Notes: a model not told the origin generated them from the sequence alone. A stretch of 64,000 bases of DNA from Variovorax paradoxus (GCF_030811855.1 NZ_JAUSRN010000005.1:186001-250000); one strand, 5' to 3'. Shown: positions 52,688 to 63,044, counted from the first letter of the stretch. Numbers and translations are program-made.

Positions 52688-52809
52688 TTTCTCCCTCCCC
52701 TTCCGGGGGAGGGTCGGGGTGGGGGCATCACGGCGTTCGATAGAGCACTGCGCCGAATGAACGCCGCCTGCCCCCATCCCAGCCTTCCCCCGGAAGGGGA
52801 AGGAGCAAT
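52688..52809. repeat. Intergenic inverted-repeat element, copy 2 (between livF-like gene and paaZ)
   Basis: Left arm CTCCCTCCCCTTCCGGGGGA then GGGTCGGGGTGGGGGCA; right arm TGCCCCCATCCCAGCC then TTCCCCCGGAAGGGGAAGGA. Fills most of the 155 bp gap inside the paa operon. The long transcript hairpin may separate expression of the transporter from paaZ. Confidence 0.85.
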
Positions 52810-52833
52810 ACCAAGACAGCGAAAGGACACTCC

Positions 52834-54885
52834 ATGAACACCCTTCAAAGCTACATCGCCGGCCGCTGGATCGGCCAGGAGCGCGCGCAGCAATTGCGCA
52901 GCGCCATCAACGGGCAAGGCGTGGCCAGCACGCATGCCGAAGCCATTGACTTCGCCGAAGCGCTCCACCACGCGCGCCGCGTCGGCCTGCCCGCGCTGAT
53001 GGCGCTCGATTTCCAGCAACGCTCGGAACGCCTGAAGGCCCTCGCCAAGTTTCTGGCCGCGAACAAGGAAACGCTCTACGCCATCTCGGCCCACACGGGC
53101 GCGACCCGCACCGACAGTTGGATCGACATTGAAGGCGGCGCCGGCACGCTCAGCGCTTATGCCGGCATCGGCACCAACGAGCTGCCCTCGGGCAACCTGG
53201 TGCACGAAGGCCCGGCCTTTCCGCTGGGCAAGAAGGGCGGCTTCGCGGGTACGCACATCCTGGTGCCGCGCGGCGGCGTGGCGGTGCACATCAACGCCTT
53301 CAACTTTCCAGTGTGGGGCCTCTTGGAGAAGTTCGCGCCCAGCTTCCTCGCGGGCATGCCCTGTATCGGCAAACCGGCCACGGCCACCAGCTACCTCACC
53401 GAAGCGCTGGTGCGGCTCATCGTGCAGTCGGGCATCCTGCCCGAGGGCAGCCTGCAACTGGTGATCGGCGGCACGGGCGACCTGCTCGACCGGCTCGAGG
53501 GTGCCGACGTGGTCACCTTCACCGGCTCAGCCGACACGGCCGCCAAGCTGCGCGTGCATCCGAACCTGGTGCGCCAGTCGATCCCCTTCAATGCCGAGGC
53601 CGACTCGCTGAACTGCGCGATCCTTGCGCCAGACGTCACGCCCGACGACGAGGAGTTCGATCTCTTCGTGAAGGAGGTGGCGCGCGAGATGACCATCAAG
53701 GCCGGCCAGAAGTGCACCGCCATCCGCCGCGCCATCGTGCCGCGCCAGCATCTCGATGCGGTGGCGGATCGCCTGCGCGCGCGGCTCGCCAAGATGGTCA
53801 TCGGCGATCCGTCGCGCGAAGAGGTGCGCATGGGCGCCCTCGCCTCGCATGCGCAGCAGGCCGACGTGGCCGAGCGCGTGGCCACGCTTCTGCAAGGGGC
53901 GGAGCTGGTGTATGGCGAACGCGACGGCTTCTCGCCCCTGGGCGACGGCGTGGCCCAAGGCGCCTTCTTCGCGCCCACGCTGCTCTTGAGCCGCAAGCCG
54001 CTCGAACACGATGCCGCGCACGACGTCGAAGCCTTCGGTCCCGTCAGCACGCTGATGCCTTATGACGGCATCGACGAAGCCCTTGCGCTCGCTGCCCGCG
54101 GCCGCGGCAGCCTCGTCGGCACGCTGGTCACGCGCGACCCTGCGATCGCAGCCAAGGCCATTCCGGTGGCAGCCGCATGGCATGGCCGCCTGCTGGTGCT
54201 CGACCGCGAAGCCGCAGCCGAATCGACCGGCCACGGCTCGCCGCTGCCGCAGCTCAAGCATGGCGGCCCGGGCCGCGCGGGTGGTGGCGAAGAGCTGGGC
54301 GGCGTGCGCGCGGTGAAGCACTACCTGCAGCGCGCCGCTGTGCAGGGCTCGCCCACCATGCTTGCCGCGATCACCGGCGAGCACGTGCGCGGCGCGGCCG
54401 TGCGCGAAAGCGAGGTGCATCCGTTCCGCCGCTACTTCGAAGACCTGCGGATCGGCGACTCGCTGCTCACGCACCGCCGCACCGTCGGCGAAGCCGACAT
54501 CGTCGCCTTCGGCGGCATCTCGGGCGACTATTTCTACATGCACTTCGACGAAGTGGCCGCGAAGGAGTCGCCCTTTGGCAAGCGCATCGCGCATGGGTAC
54601 TTCGTGCTGTCGGCCGCGGCGGGCCTGTTCGTCTCGCCCGCGCCAGGGCCGGTGCTGGCCAACTACGGCCTGGACACGCTGCGCTTCGTCAAGCCCGTGG
54701 GCATTGGCGACACCATCCGGGCGCGCCTGACCTGCAAGCGCAAGACCGACCGCAACAAGAAGGACGCAAGCGGCCACGGCCAGGGTGTGGTGGCATGGGA
54801 CGTGGAGGTGACCAACCAGGACGGAGAGCTGGTCGCGAGCTACGATATCCTGACCCTCGTTTCCAAGAAACCTCACACCTCCTGA
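52834..54885 (+). CDS. paaZ: Oxepin-CoA hydrolase / 3-oxo-5,6-dehydrosuberyl-CoA semialdehyde dehydrogenase
   Basis: 683 residues, full length for the bifunctional PaaZ. The N-terminal aldehyde dehydrogenase has Glu255 ('FNAEADS') and nucleophile Cys294 ('GQKCTAI'), matching E256/C295 of E. coli. The C-terminal MaoC-type hydratase domain (from ~residue 535) opens the oxepin ring, with the Asp/His pair in 'YFYMHFDEVAAKESPFGK' and 'RIAHGYF'. Separated from the other paa genes by the transporter. Its stop overlaps the SDR start (TGATG). Confidence 0.96.
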   Translation: MNTLQSYIAGRWIGQERAQQLRSAINGQGVASTHAEAIDFAEALHHARRVGLPALMALDFQQRSERLKALAKFLAANKETLYAISAHTGATRTDSWIDIEGGAGTLSAYAGIGTNELPSGNLVHEGPAFPLGKKGGFAGTHILVPRGGVAVHINAFNFPVWGLLEKFAPSFLAGMPCIGKPATATSYLTEALVRLIVQSGILPEGSLQLVIGGTGDLLDRLEGADVVTFTGSADTAAKLRVHPNLVRQSIPFNAEADSLNCAILAPDVTPDDEEFDLFVKEVAREMTIKAGQKCTAIRRAIVPRQHLDAVADRLRARLAKMVIGDPSREEVRMGALASHAQQADVAERVATLLQGAELVYGERDGFSPLGDGVAQGAFFAPTLLLSRKPLEHDAAHDVEAFGPVSTLMPYDGIDEALALAARGRGSLVGTLVTRDPAIAAKAIPVAAAWHGRLLVLDREAAAESTGHGSPLPQLKHGGPGRAGGGEELGGVRAVKHYLQRAAVQGSPTMLAAITGEHVRGAAVRESEVHPFRRYFEDLRIGDSLLTHRRTVGEADIVAFGGISGDYFYMHFDEVAAKESPFGKRIAHGYFVLSAAAGLFVSPAPGPVLANYGLDTLRFVKPVGIGDTIRARLTCKRKTDRNKKDASGHGQGVVAWDVEVTNQDGELVASYDILTLVSKKPHTS

Positions 54886-55643
54886 TGTTCGATCTCAAAG
54901 GAAAAACAGCACTCGTCACCGGCGGCAATGGCGGCATCGGCCTTGGCATGGCACAGGGCCTCGCCACGGCCGGCGCGCGCGTCATCGTTGCGGCGCGCAA
55001 CGCGCAAAAATCGGCCGCCGCGGTCGAAACCCTCCGGGCCCTGGGCAGCGACAGCTTCGCACTCGAAGTCGACGTCAGCAACGAAGCTTCGGTGCAAAAG
55101 GCCTTCGACGAAGCGGCCGCGCGCTGCGGCCGGCTCGACATCCTCGTCAACAACGCCGGCACCACGGTGCGCAAGCCCGTGGACCAGCTCGCGTTGGACG
55201 AATGGCACCAGGTGATGGACACCAACCTCACCAGTGCCTTCCTCTGCAGCCGAGCCGCGCATCCCCACTTGAAGAAAGCGGGCGGCGGCAAGATCATCAA
55301 CATCGGATCGATGATGTCGATCTTCGGTGCGCCCTACGCACCGGCCTATGCCGCAAGCAAGGCAGGCATCGTGCAGCTCACCAAGTCGACTGCGCTTTCG
55401 TGGGCGGCCGACAACATCCAGGTCAATGCCATCCTCCCGGGCTGGTTCGAGACCGAGCTGACCGATGGCGCACGCAGCCAGATTCCGGGCTTGTATGAGC
55501 GCGTGGTGGCGCGCGCCGCTGCAGGCCGCTGGGGCAGGCCGGCCGATATTGCCGGCACCGCGGTGTTTCTTGCGAGCGCTGCCTCCGACTACGTGACCGG
55601 CACCGCCATTCCGGTGGACGGCGGGTTTTCTATCTCTGGCTGA
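54885..55643 (+). CDS. SDR-family oxidoreductase at the end of the paa operon
   Basis: 252 residues. Classical SDR with cofactor loop 'TGGNGGIG', 'NNAG', catalytic Ser in 'NIGSMMS' and intact 'YAASK'. C-terminal 'PVDGGFSISG' is typical. Resembles gluconate 5-dehydrogenase-like or FabG-like enzymes. The one-base overlap with paaZ indicates cotranslation. It might take the role of a 3-hydroxyacyl-CoA dehydrogenase in the ring-cleavage product pathway since paaH is not present; that is inference. Confidence 0.87.
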   Translation: MFDLKGKTALVTGGNGGIGLGMAQGLATAGARVIVAARNAQKSAAAVETLRALGSDSFALEVDVSNEASVQKAFDEAAARCGRLDILVNNAGTTVRKPVDQLALDEWHQVMDTNLTSAFLCSRAAHPHLKKAGGGKIINIGSMMSIFGAPYAPAYAASKAGIVQLTKSTALSWAADNIQVNAILPGWFETELTDGARSQIPGLYERVVARAAAGRWGRPADIAGTAVFLASAASDYVTGTAIPVDGGFSISG

Positions 55644-55673
55644 AGCCGGGCGGCCCGTGTAAATTCGGCCGCC

Positions 55674-56234
55674 ATGCTTCTCTGGTTCCAGATCTTCCTT
55701 TTCGTCGCCGGCTCGGCCGCGCTGCTGTACGTCTCGCGTGGGCCATTGAGCCAGCCCGGCTCGCATGGCTTCTACCGCTTCTTCGCCTGGGAATGCATGT
55801 TGGTGCTGATCATCGTCAACCTGCCGATGTGGCACCTGGACCCGCTGTCGTTCACGCAACTGCTTTCCTGCGCGTTCCTCGCGCTGTCGATCTGGCTGCC
55901 GATCCACGCGGTCAAGCGGCTCAAGGCAGAAGGCAAACCGACGGAAGCGCGCAACGACGACCCGGCACTTTACGGCTTCGAAAAAACCTCGTCCATCGTC
56001 AGCACCGGCGCCTTCCACTACATTCGCCACCCCATGTACACGGCGTTGATGCTGCTGGCCTGGGGTGCGTTCTTGAAGCAGTTCACCTGGCTCACGCTGG
56101 CGCTTGTGCTGGCTGCGACGGTGCTGCTGTTCCTGACCGCGCTGCGCGACGAGCAGGAGTGCATCGCGCATTTCGGCGACGCCTACCGCGAGTACATGCG
56201 CCGCACGCGGCGCTTCATTCCGTTCCTGCTGTAG
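55674..56234 (+). CDS. Isoprenylcysteine/phospholipid methyltransferase-like membrane protein
   Basis: 186 residues with about five helices. The C-terminal 'YIRHPMYTALMLLAWGAFL' and 'RDEQECIAHFGDAYREYMRR' are the SAM-binding region of the ICMT/PEMT-like family. Acts in the inner membrane, perhaps on lipids or small molecules. 30 bp after the SDR gene, but function seems unrelated. Confidence 0.85.
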   Translation: MLLWFQIFLFVAGSAALLYVSRGPLSQPGSHGFYRFFAWECMLVLIIVNLPMWHLDPLSFTQLLSCAFLALSIWLPIHAVKRLKAEGKPTEARNDDPALYGFEKTSSIVSTGAFHYIRHPMYTALMLLAWGAFLKQFTWLTLALVLAATVLLFLTALRDEQECIAHFGDAYREYMRRTRRFIPFLL

Positions 56235-56336
56235 CTGGCTGGAGCCGGCTTTATTGGTGGCCGAAGTGCCACTTTGGGCCCTCCAGGCGCGCTCAACGGT
56301 AATATGCGCCTCACCGTTCGGCGCCCGACGACTCCC

Positions 56337-57140
56337 ATGCCCTCCCCCAAAAGCACGGCCTTTCCCTCCGCCACGCAGGCCGCGTTGCTGTTCCTGGCGG
56401 TGTTTCTCTCGGAATTCGTCATTGGCATTGCCCTGCGCGATGCCAACCGCTGGCTCGGCCTGAACGAAATGCAGCTGGGCGTGCTGTCCGCGGTGCTGGG
56501 CAACGGCTGCGTGTTCGCAGTGGTCATGCACTACCAGAAGCTCACCTACCGCGAACTCTTCCACGAGTCGCCGGCTTCGGCAAGGGCAACCCTGATGCTG
56601 GTCGTGCCGCCGGTGCTGCTGCTGGTGCCGGGGCTGATGGTGGTGATGGCGGCCGTGCTCAACCTGCTGGTGTACGTCGCGCCACTCTCGGCCTGGGAAG
56701 AATCGATGTTCAGCCGCATGGCCGATGGCAGCGTCGCGGCCACGTTGGCGGTGTGCCTGATGGCGCCGCTTCTCGAAGAGATGCTGTTTCGCGGCATCGT
56801 GCTGCGCGGGTTTCTGCAACGATATCCGCGGTGGCAGGCCATCGTGGGGTCGGCGCTGCTCTTTGGCGCCGCACACCTGAACATCTACCAGTTCGTCGTC
56901 GGCCTGGTGATGGGCACGGTGCTCGGCTGGCTCTATGAGCGGACCCGCTCTCTCATTCCGTGCATCGCGCTGCATGCGGCTTACAACAGCGGCACGATCT
57001 TCATTGGCGACTGGCCGTATTCCGCCTCGACGGCGGACACGGCCTGGGCCTTGCTGCTGGTGTTGCTGGCCGGTGCGTGCGGCGTGCTGGCGTTGCGCCG
57101 CATGCTGGTGGTGCCGGTGGCGCGCAGGCCCGTTCCCTGA
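56337..57140 (+). CDS. CPBP-family intramembrane glutamic protease
   Basis: 267 residues, about eight helices. The Abi/CPBP motifs are present: 'LLEEMLFRGIVLRGF' (EExxxR), 'FGAAHLNIYQF' (FxxxH) and 'IALHAAYNSG' (HxxxN/B). Family members cleave transmembrane substrates or prenylated proteins (Rce1-like). The start is uncertain: ATG 56337 is used, ATG 56304 is in frame and also lacks a clear ribosome binding site. Convergent with the deacylase gene. Confidence 0.88.
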   Translation: MPSPKSTAFPSATQAALLFLAVFLSEFVIGIALRDANRWLGLNEMQLGVLSAVLGNGCVFAVVMHYQKLTYRELFHESPASARATLMLVVPPVLLLVPGLMVVMAAVLNLLVYVAPLSAWEESMFSRMADGSVAATLAVCLMAPLLEEMLFRGIVLRGFLQRYPRWQAIVGSALLFGAAHLNIYQFVVGLVMGTVLGWLYERTRSLIPCIALHAAYNSGTIFIGDWPYSASTADTAWALLLVLLAGACGVLALRRMLVVPVARRPVP

Positions 57141-57168
57141 CGCGGGACCCGGCCATGGGAGAGCAAGG

Positions 57169-58644
57169 CTACACGCCCGCGCGCGTCAGCATCCGCCCCG
57201 CGCGCGCGAGCACGTTGGCTTCGCCTCCCTGCCCGCCGCAATACGCCAGCACACCGTTCACGAACACCCGCTCCACGCCCAGGCTCACGCCGTGCGGCTT
57301 GTCGTAGGTGGCGGTGTCGGCGATGGTCTCGGGATCGAACACCACCACGTCGGCCATGGCGCCCGCGCGCAGCAGGCCGCGGTCGGCAATGCGCAGGTTG
57401 CGCGCGGTCATGCCGGTCATCTTGTGCACGGCCTGCTCGAGCGTGAACAGCCGGCGCTGGCGCCAGTAGCGCGCGAACACGCGCGGAAAGGCGCCCCACA
57501 AGCGCGGATGCGGATGCCGGTCATGCGGCAGGCCGTCGCTGCCGATCATGGTGAGCGGGTGCGCGATGACGCGCTCCACGTCTTCTTCCTGCATCTGGAA
57601 ATAGCAGGCACCGCCAGGCTTCAGGCGCAGGCAGGCCTCCTGCTCGGTGGTGCCCCATTCGCGGGCGATGTCGGAGATCAGGCGTCCCGTCATTTCCGGG
57701 TGCGGGTCGGACCAGGTCAGAAGCACGTCGATGACGCCATCGACCAGGTCTTCGCGCAGCACGGTGGAGCCGGCCACGTAGGGGTACACGTCCATCGAGA
57801 TTTTCTGCCGCTCGGCAAGCGCCTCGATCAGCGGCAGTGTTTCCTTCGTGCGGCCCCAGTTGGCGGGGCCGGCGCACTTGTGGTGCGAGATGACGAGCGG
57901 CACGCCGGCGCTGAAGGCCGTGTCGCCCGCTTCGTGCAGCGCCTCGATGATCTGCTGCATCTCGCTGCGCAGGTGCGTGGCGTAGATGCCGCCGTGCCTG
58001 GCCACGATGCGCGCAAGCGCGGTCACTTCTTCGGCCGGGGCGGCAAATGCTTCCTCGTAGAACAGCCCCGACGACAGGCCATGCGCGCCTTCGGCCATGC
58101 AGCTGTCGAGCAGCGCCGCCATGCGCGCGAGCTCGTCGCTACTCGCGGGCCGGTCGAGCGCCTCCATGGCCGCGAAGCGCAAGGTGGTGTGGCCCACCAG
58201 AGCCGCGACGTTGAGCGCCGGCTGCGCAGCGTCCACGGCCGCGCGGTACTCGGCCATGGTGGCGTGCTTGAACGACTCCGCGCCCAGCAGCGTGAGCGGC
58301 GGCTTGGACTGCGGCGTGCGGTAAGGCGCGAGCGAGATGCCGCAGTTGCCCGTCACCACCGTGGTGATGCCTTGCGACACCTTGGGCAGGCACAGCGGGT
58401 CGCGCAGCACGATGGCGTCGTCGTGCGTGTGCGCGTCGATAAAGCCGGGTGCGATCACCTTCGTGCGGCAATCGACGATCTCGATGTCGGCGAGTGAGAG
58501 GCCTTCGGGCAAGCGATCGCGCAGCCCTTCGCCAAGCGCGACGATGCGGTCGCCCTGCAGCAGCACGTCGCCCGGCCACGAAGGCCCGCCCGAACCATCG
58601 ACCACGAGGCCGGCTTCGAGCAAGATGGCTTTGGCGCCGCTCAC
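57169..58644 (-). CDS. N-acyl-D-amino-acid deacylase (D-aminoacylase)
   Basis: 491 residues from a GTG overlapping the stop of the regulator gene (GTGA); the frame upstream overlaps that gene and is not real. Amidohydrolase fold: 'PGFIDAHTHDD' (metal His-x-His), 'TVVTGNCGISLAP', 'GLSSGLFYEEAF', 'ATHLRSE', 'ISHHKCAG' and 'MIGSDGLPHDRHPHPR'. These are the zinc sites of the D-aminoacylase family. Releases D-amino acids from N-acyl derivatives in the cytoplasm. Coexpressed with the D-amino-acid deaminase-like gene and the peptide-type importer. Confidence 0.93.
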   Translation of the reverse strand: MSGAKAILLEAGLVVDGSGGPSWPGDVLLQGDRIVALGEGLRDRLPEGLSLADIEIVDCRTKVIAPGFIDAHTHDDAIVLRDPLCLPKVSQGITTVVTGNCGISLAPYRTPQSKPPLTLLGAESFKHATMAEYRAAVDAAQPALNVAALVGHTTLRFAAMEALDRPASSDELARMAALLDSCMAEGAHGLSSGLFYEEAFAAPAEEVTALARIVARHGGIYATHLRSEMQQIIEALHEAGDTAFSAGVPLVISHHKCAGPANWGRTKETLPLIEALAERQKISMDVYPYVAGSTVLREDLVDGVIDVLLTWSDPHPEMTGRLISDIAREWGTTEQEACLRLKPGGACYFQMQEEDVERVIAHPLTMIGSDGLPHDRHPHPRLWGAFPRVFARYWRQRRLFTLEQAVHKMTGMTARNLRIADRGLLRAGAMADVVVFDPETIADTATYDKPHGVSLGVERVFVNGVLAYCGGQGGEANVLARAGRMLTRAGV

Positions 58645-59552
58645 GATGCGCGGCCTTTGCTGTTGATACCGCCGCCGTCCCAGCTTTGCAGCGGATGCGT
58701 GGAAGCGTCGATGCCGTGGCGCTGGAAGGCCTCGCGGGCGCGCTGCAGGCGCTGCACCGCGGGCTCGCCGCGGCGCTGGGCCACCAGCACCGTGAGAATC
58801 TCGATGGCAGTGAGATGCGTCAGGTAGGCGTCGATGCCCACGTGCATCACGGCATCGTCTGGCACCGAGAGGCCCAGCAGAAAGTCGGCCTTGGCTGCCA
58901 GCGCGGTGCCCGGCCGCGTGAGCGCGACCACCTTGGCGCCTTGCGCGCGTGCGATGTCCACTGCATCGAGCAGCGAAGGCATGCCGCCCACGTGCGAGAT
59001 GGCAATGACCACCCCGCCCGGACGCTGCGCCGCGCCCGCCACCTGCTGCAGGTGATAGTCGGTCCAGGCGTTGGCCGAGAGGCCAAGCCTGAAGAGCCGC
59101 GCCTGCAGGTCGTTGGCCATGAACCACGAGGTGGCGCCGGCACCGTACAGGTCCACGTGCGGCGCGGCGGCGATGGCGGCGACCGCGCCTTCGAGCACCT
59201 GCATGTCGAGTTGCCCGCGCACGCCAGACACCGAGGCCGCGGCGCTGCGCGCGATCTTGCCGACCACTTCATCGGCCGCATCCTCGATGTTCACACGCCG
59301 ATGCAGGGGCGAACCCCCTAGCGCGAGCTCTTGTGCCAGCGCGAGCTTGAATTCGCGCAGCCCCGCAAAGCCCAGGTCGCGGCAGGTGCGCATGATGGTG
59401 GGCACCGAGCTGCGCGAGCGCTCGGCCAGCTGCTCGAAACTCTCTTCCAGCGCGCGGTCGGGGTCTTCGAGGATCAGATCGAGAATTGCGCGCCGCGTGG
59501 AGGGCGCGCTGTTGCGGAGCTCGGCGATCTTCTGAAGCAATGAGGGAGTCAT
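58641..59552 (-). CDS. RpiR/MurR-family regulator (HTH-SIS)
   Basis: 303 residues. N-terminal HTH_6 domain ('LAERSRSSVPTIMRTCRDLG') and a C-terminal SIS domain (residues ~125-260, 'DLYGAGATSWFMANDLQARL') that binds phosphosugars or similar ligands. Encoded inside the D-amino-acid operon between the deaminase-like and deacylase genes, so it is a local regulator. The 10 bp gap to the upstream gene excludes a private promoter of usual size. Confidence 0.92.
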   Translation of the reverse strand: MTPSLLQKIAELRNSAPSTRRAILDLILEDPDRALEESFEQLAERSRSSVPTIMRTCRDLGFAGLREFKLALAQELALGGSPLHRRVNIEDAADEVVGKIARSAAASVSGVRGQLDMQVLEGAVAAIAAAPHVDLYGAGATSWFMANDLQARLFRLGLSANAWTDYHLQQVAGAAQRPGGVVIAISHVGGMPSLLDAVDIARAQGAKVVALTRPGTALAAKADFLLGLSVPDDAVMHVGIDAYLTHLTAIEILTVLVAQRRGEPAVQRLQRAREAFQRHGIDASTHPLQSWDGGGINSKGRAS

Positions 59553-59562
59553 TGGCTCGCGT

Positions 59563-60885
59563 TCAAAAATGCATGGCGACGGCGTCGCTCACGCGGTAGT
59601 TCTCTTCGACCACCGGCATCCAGTGCCATTTGTCGAAGGTGGTGCAAGGGTGCGAAATGCCGAGGCCGACGCGGTCGCCGACCACCGGAGCCTGCGCTTC
59701 TTCGGACGCATCCCAGCGGAGGTAGGCGTGCTGGTCGTTGAGCGCGGTGATCTTCCAGCCGGCGGGCACAGCCTCTGCTTCAAGCATGCCGCGCGCCGCG
59801 CGCGCGATCGGCACCGGCATCGAGAGGTCGAAGGAGATGTCGCGCTTGCCGACGGCCAGGATGGCGAGGCCCGGTTCGGGCCGCGACTGCACCGTGGCCC
59901 ACACTTCCATCGCAGGGCGCAGGCTCTCGCCGCAATCGCAGCCCAGTCGTTCGTCCACCGCGCTCACCATGCGCTTGTAGAAGCCATGGTCGTGCGTGAC
60001 ATAGCAGCCCGAGCGCAGCAGGCCGCGCACCGGCGAATTGAGCGCGGGCTTCAGGCGGCCGGCCACGAGATCGAAGATGGCCGAGCCGCCGGCCGAGACC
60101 AGCACCTCATCGGTCTCGAACAGCTGCTGCGTGTCGCAATGGCGAGCAATGGCTTCCACGCGGTCCATCAGCGTGTTGGCGTAGTTGGTGTCGGCTTCGC
60201 TGGAACCTGTGGCGCCCTGCCCTTCATAGGTTTCGATGCCCACCAGCTTGACCGCATCGCTGGCGCGCAGGCGCGTGGCAAGCGCCACGGCCTCGTCATG
60301 CGTACGGCAGCCGGTGCGTGCGCCCTCGACGCCGATCTCGAGCATCACCTCGAAGGGCACGCTCTCGGAATGGCGCTTCGACCAGTCTTCGATCAGCGCG
60401 AGCTGCGCGAGCGAATCGACCAGGAACACCACGCGAAGGTCGGCGTGCGCCTGCAACAGCAGCTGTATGCCGGCCAAGTCTTCGTCGCTGACGACCTGGT
60501 TGGCGATGAGCGTGCGGCGCGCACCGGCCGCGACGCCCACAGCGAGCTGCGTCACCGTGGCGAAGGTCAGGCCCCAGGCGCCGGCATCGAGTTGGCGCTG
60601 GAAGAGCTGCGGCGACATGGTGGTCTTGCCGTGCGGCGCGAGGTCAATGCCCCACTCGCGCACGCGCGATTGCATCCACGCCAGGTTGTGCTCCAGCGCC
60701 TCGCGCTTGAGCACGGCCAGCGGCAGCGGCAGGTCACCGGCCAACACGTTCCAGCCCGCGGCGCCGACCTCGCTGCGACGGCGCGGCGGCTGTGTGCGCG
60801 GGTAGCCCTTGAAGTTGCTGCCCAGCAGCGGGTCGTTGAAATCCTGGTCGGCGGGGGCAGCAGCGGTGGTGTCGGTCATGGTCAT
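59563..60885 (-). CDS. PLP-dependent D-amino-acid deaminase/aldolase-like enzyme
   Basis: 440 residues with the alanine-racemase-type TIM barrel of D-threonine aldolase and D-serine deaminase (DSD1-like). The PLP lysine is probably Lys87 in 'LAPHGKTTMSP'. The C-terminal zinc site is suggested by 'LGISHPCTTFDKWHW' (His and Cys about 12 residues before the end region). Would degrade the D-amino acid freed by the deacylase. ATG overlaps the stop of the ABC ATPase gene (ATGA). The longer open frame to 61206 is spurious. Confidence 0.88.
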   Translation of the reverse strand: MTMTDTTAAAPADQDFNDPLLGSNFKGYPRTQPPRRRSEVGAAGWNVLAGDLPLPLAVLKREALEHNLAWMQSRVREWGIDLAPHGKTTMSPQLFQRQLDAGAWGLTFATVTQLAVGVAAGARRTLIANQVVSDEDLAGIQLLLQAHADLRVVFLVDSLAQLALIEDWSKRHSESVPFEVMLEIGVEGARTGCRTHDEAVALATRLRASDAVKLVGIETYEGQGATGSSEADTNYANTLMDRVEAIARHCDTQQLFETDEVLVSAGGSAIFDLVAGRLKPALNSPVRGLLRSGCYVTHDHGFYKRMVSAVDERLGCDCGESLRPAMEVWATVQSRPEPGLAILAVGKRDISFDLSMPVPIARAARGMLEAEAVPAGWKITALNDQHAYLRWDASEEAQAPVVGDRVGLGISHPCTTFDKWHWMPVVEENYRVSDAVAMHF

Positions 60886-61859
60886 GCGGCAATGTTGGAG
60901 AGCAGCTCTTTTCGAATGCAGGCGCTGTAGTGTCCGGGAGAAATCTCGTCGAGCGGCGGCACGGTCTGCGCGCAAGCCTCGATGGCGTGCGGGCAGCGGG
61001 TGCGGAACACGCAGCCCGATGGCGGCGAGATCGGGCTTGGAATGTCGCCCTTGAGCGCAATGCGCTCGGTGGCAAGCGTGGGGTCCGGCTTCGGGCTCGC
61101 GGCCAACAGCGCCTGGGTGTATGGATGCGAAGGCCGCGCGAACAGCTCGTCGGTCTCGGCCACTTCCATCACCTTGCCAAGATACAGCACCACCACGCGG
61201 TCGCACAGGTACTCGACCACGTCGAGGTCATGCGAGATGAAGAGCATGGTGAGGCCCAGCCGCTCGCGCAAGTCGGCCAAGAGGTTGATGACCTGCGATT
61301 GGATCGACACGTCGAGTGCCGACAACGGCTCGTCGGCCACGATGAACTCGGGCTCGACTGCGAGCGCGCGCGCCACGCCGATGCGCTGGCGCTGCCCGCC
61401 CGAGAACTCGTGCGGAAAGCGGCTCGCATGCTCGGCACGCAGGCCCACGGTTTCCAGCAGCTCGGCAATGCGTTTGTCTCGCGCCACGGCACCCTTGTGC
61501 AGGCCATGCGTGGAGAGCGCTTCGCCGAGAATGGCGCTGATGCGCATCTTCGGGTTCAGGCTCGCATACGGGTCCTGGAAAATGATCTGCAGCTTGCTGC
61601 GCAGCTTGCGCATGCGCTCGCCCGAGAGCGCGCCGATGTCGTCGCCCCGGTAGAGCACCTGGCCGGCGGTGCGCTCGACAAGGCGCAGCACGGTGCGGCC
61701 GATGGTGCTCTTGCCGGAACCCGATTCGCCGACGAGGCCCAGCGTTTCGCCGGGTTGGATGGCGAACGACACATCGTCGACCGCGCGCACCGGGCGGTCG
61801 CTGCTGCCGAAGTACTTCTTGAGTCCGCGGACTTCGATGAGGGGAGCGGCGGTGGTCAT
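60882..61859 (-). CDS. Dipeptide/oligopeptide ABC ATPase (OppF/DppF-like)
   Basis: 325 residues. Walker A 'GESGSGKST', signature 'FSGGQRQRIGVARAL', Walker B 'FIVADEPLSALDVSIQ', and the C-terminal Cys cluster 'CVFRTRCPHAIEAC' (Opp/Dpp ATPases have an Fe-S-like Cys motif here). Drives uptake of peptides or acyl-amino acids with the permeases upstream. An inverted-repeat element lies just upstream, between it and the OppD-like gene. Confidence 0.93.
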   Translation of the reverse strand: MTTAAPLIEVRGLKKYFGSSDRPVRAVDDVSFAIQPGETLGLVGESGSGKSTIGRTVLRLVERTAGQVLYRGDDIGALSGERMRKLRSKLQIIFQDPYASLNPKMRISAILGEALSTHGLHKGAVARDKRIAELLETVGLRAEHASRFPHEFSGGQRQRIGVARALAVEPEFIVADEPLSALDVSIQSQVINLLADLRERLGLTMLFISHDLDVVEYLCDRVVVLYLGKVMEVAETDELFARPSHPYTQALLAASPKPDPTLATERIALKGDIPSPISPPSGCVFRTRCPHAIEACAQTVPPLDEISPGHYSACIRKELLSNIAA

Positions 61860-61865
61860 CGTGGG

Positions 61866-61988
61866 CTTTCTCCCTCCCCTTCCGGGGGAGGGTTGGGGTG
61901 GGGGCTCTGGGCGGTGGAGACCGTCACAACAACGGAACGGCCGAGTGCCCCCACCCCCGCCCTCCCCCGGAAGGGGAGGGAGCAAGAC
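61866..61988. repeat. Intergenic inverted-repeat element, copy 3 (between oppD- and oppF-like genes)
   Basis: Left arm CTTTCTCCCTCCCCTTCCGG then GGGAGGGTTGGGGTGGGGGC; right arm GCCCCCACCCCCGCCC then TCCCCCGGAAGGGGAGGGAG. Near-perfect match of the two arms. Fills most of the 148 bp gap in this operon. Confidence 0.85.
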
Positions 61989-62007
61989 GGGGACAACAGT
62001 GCGCGGG

Positions 62008-63044
<1,037 letters not shown>

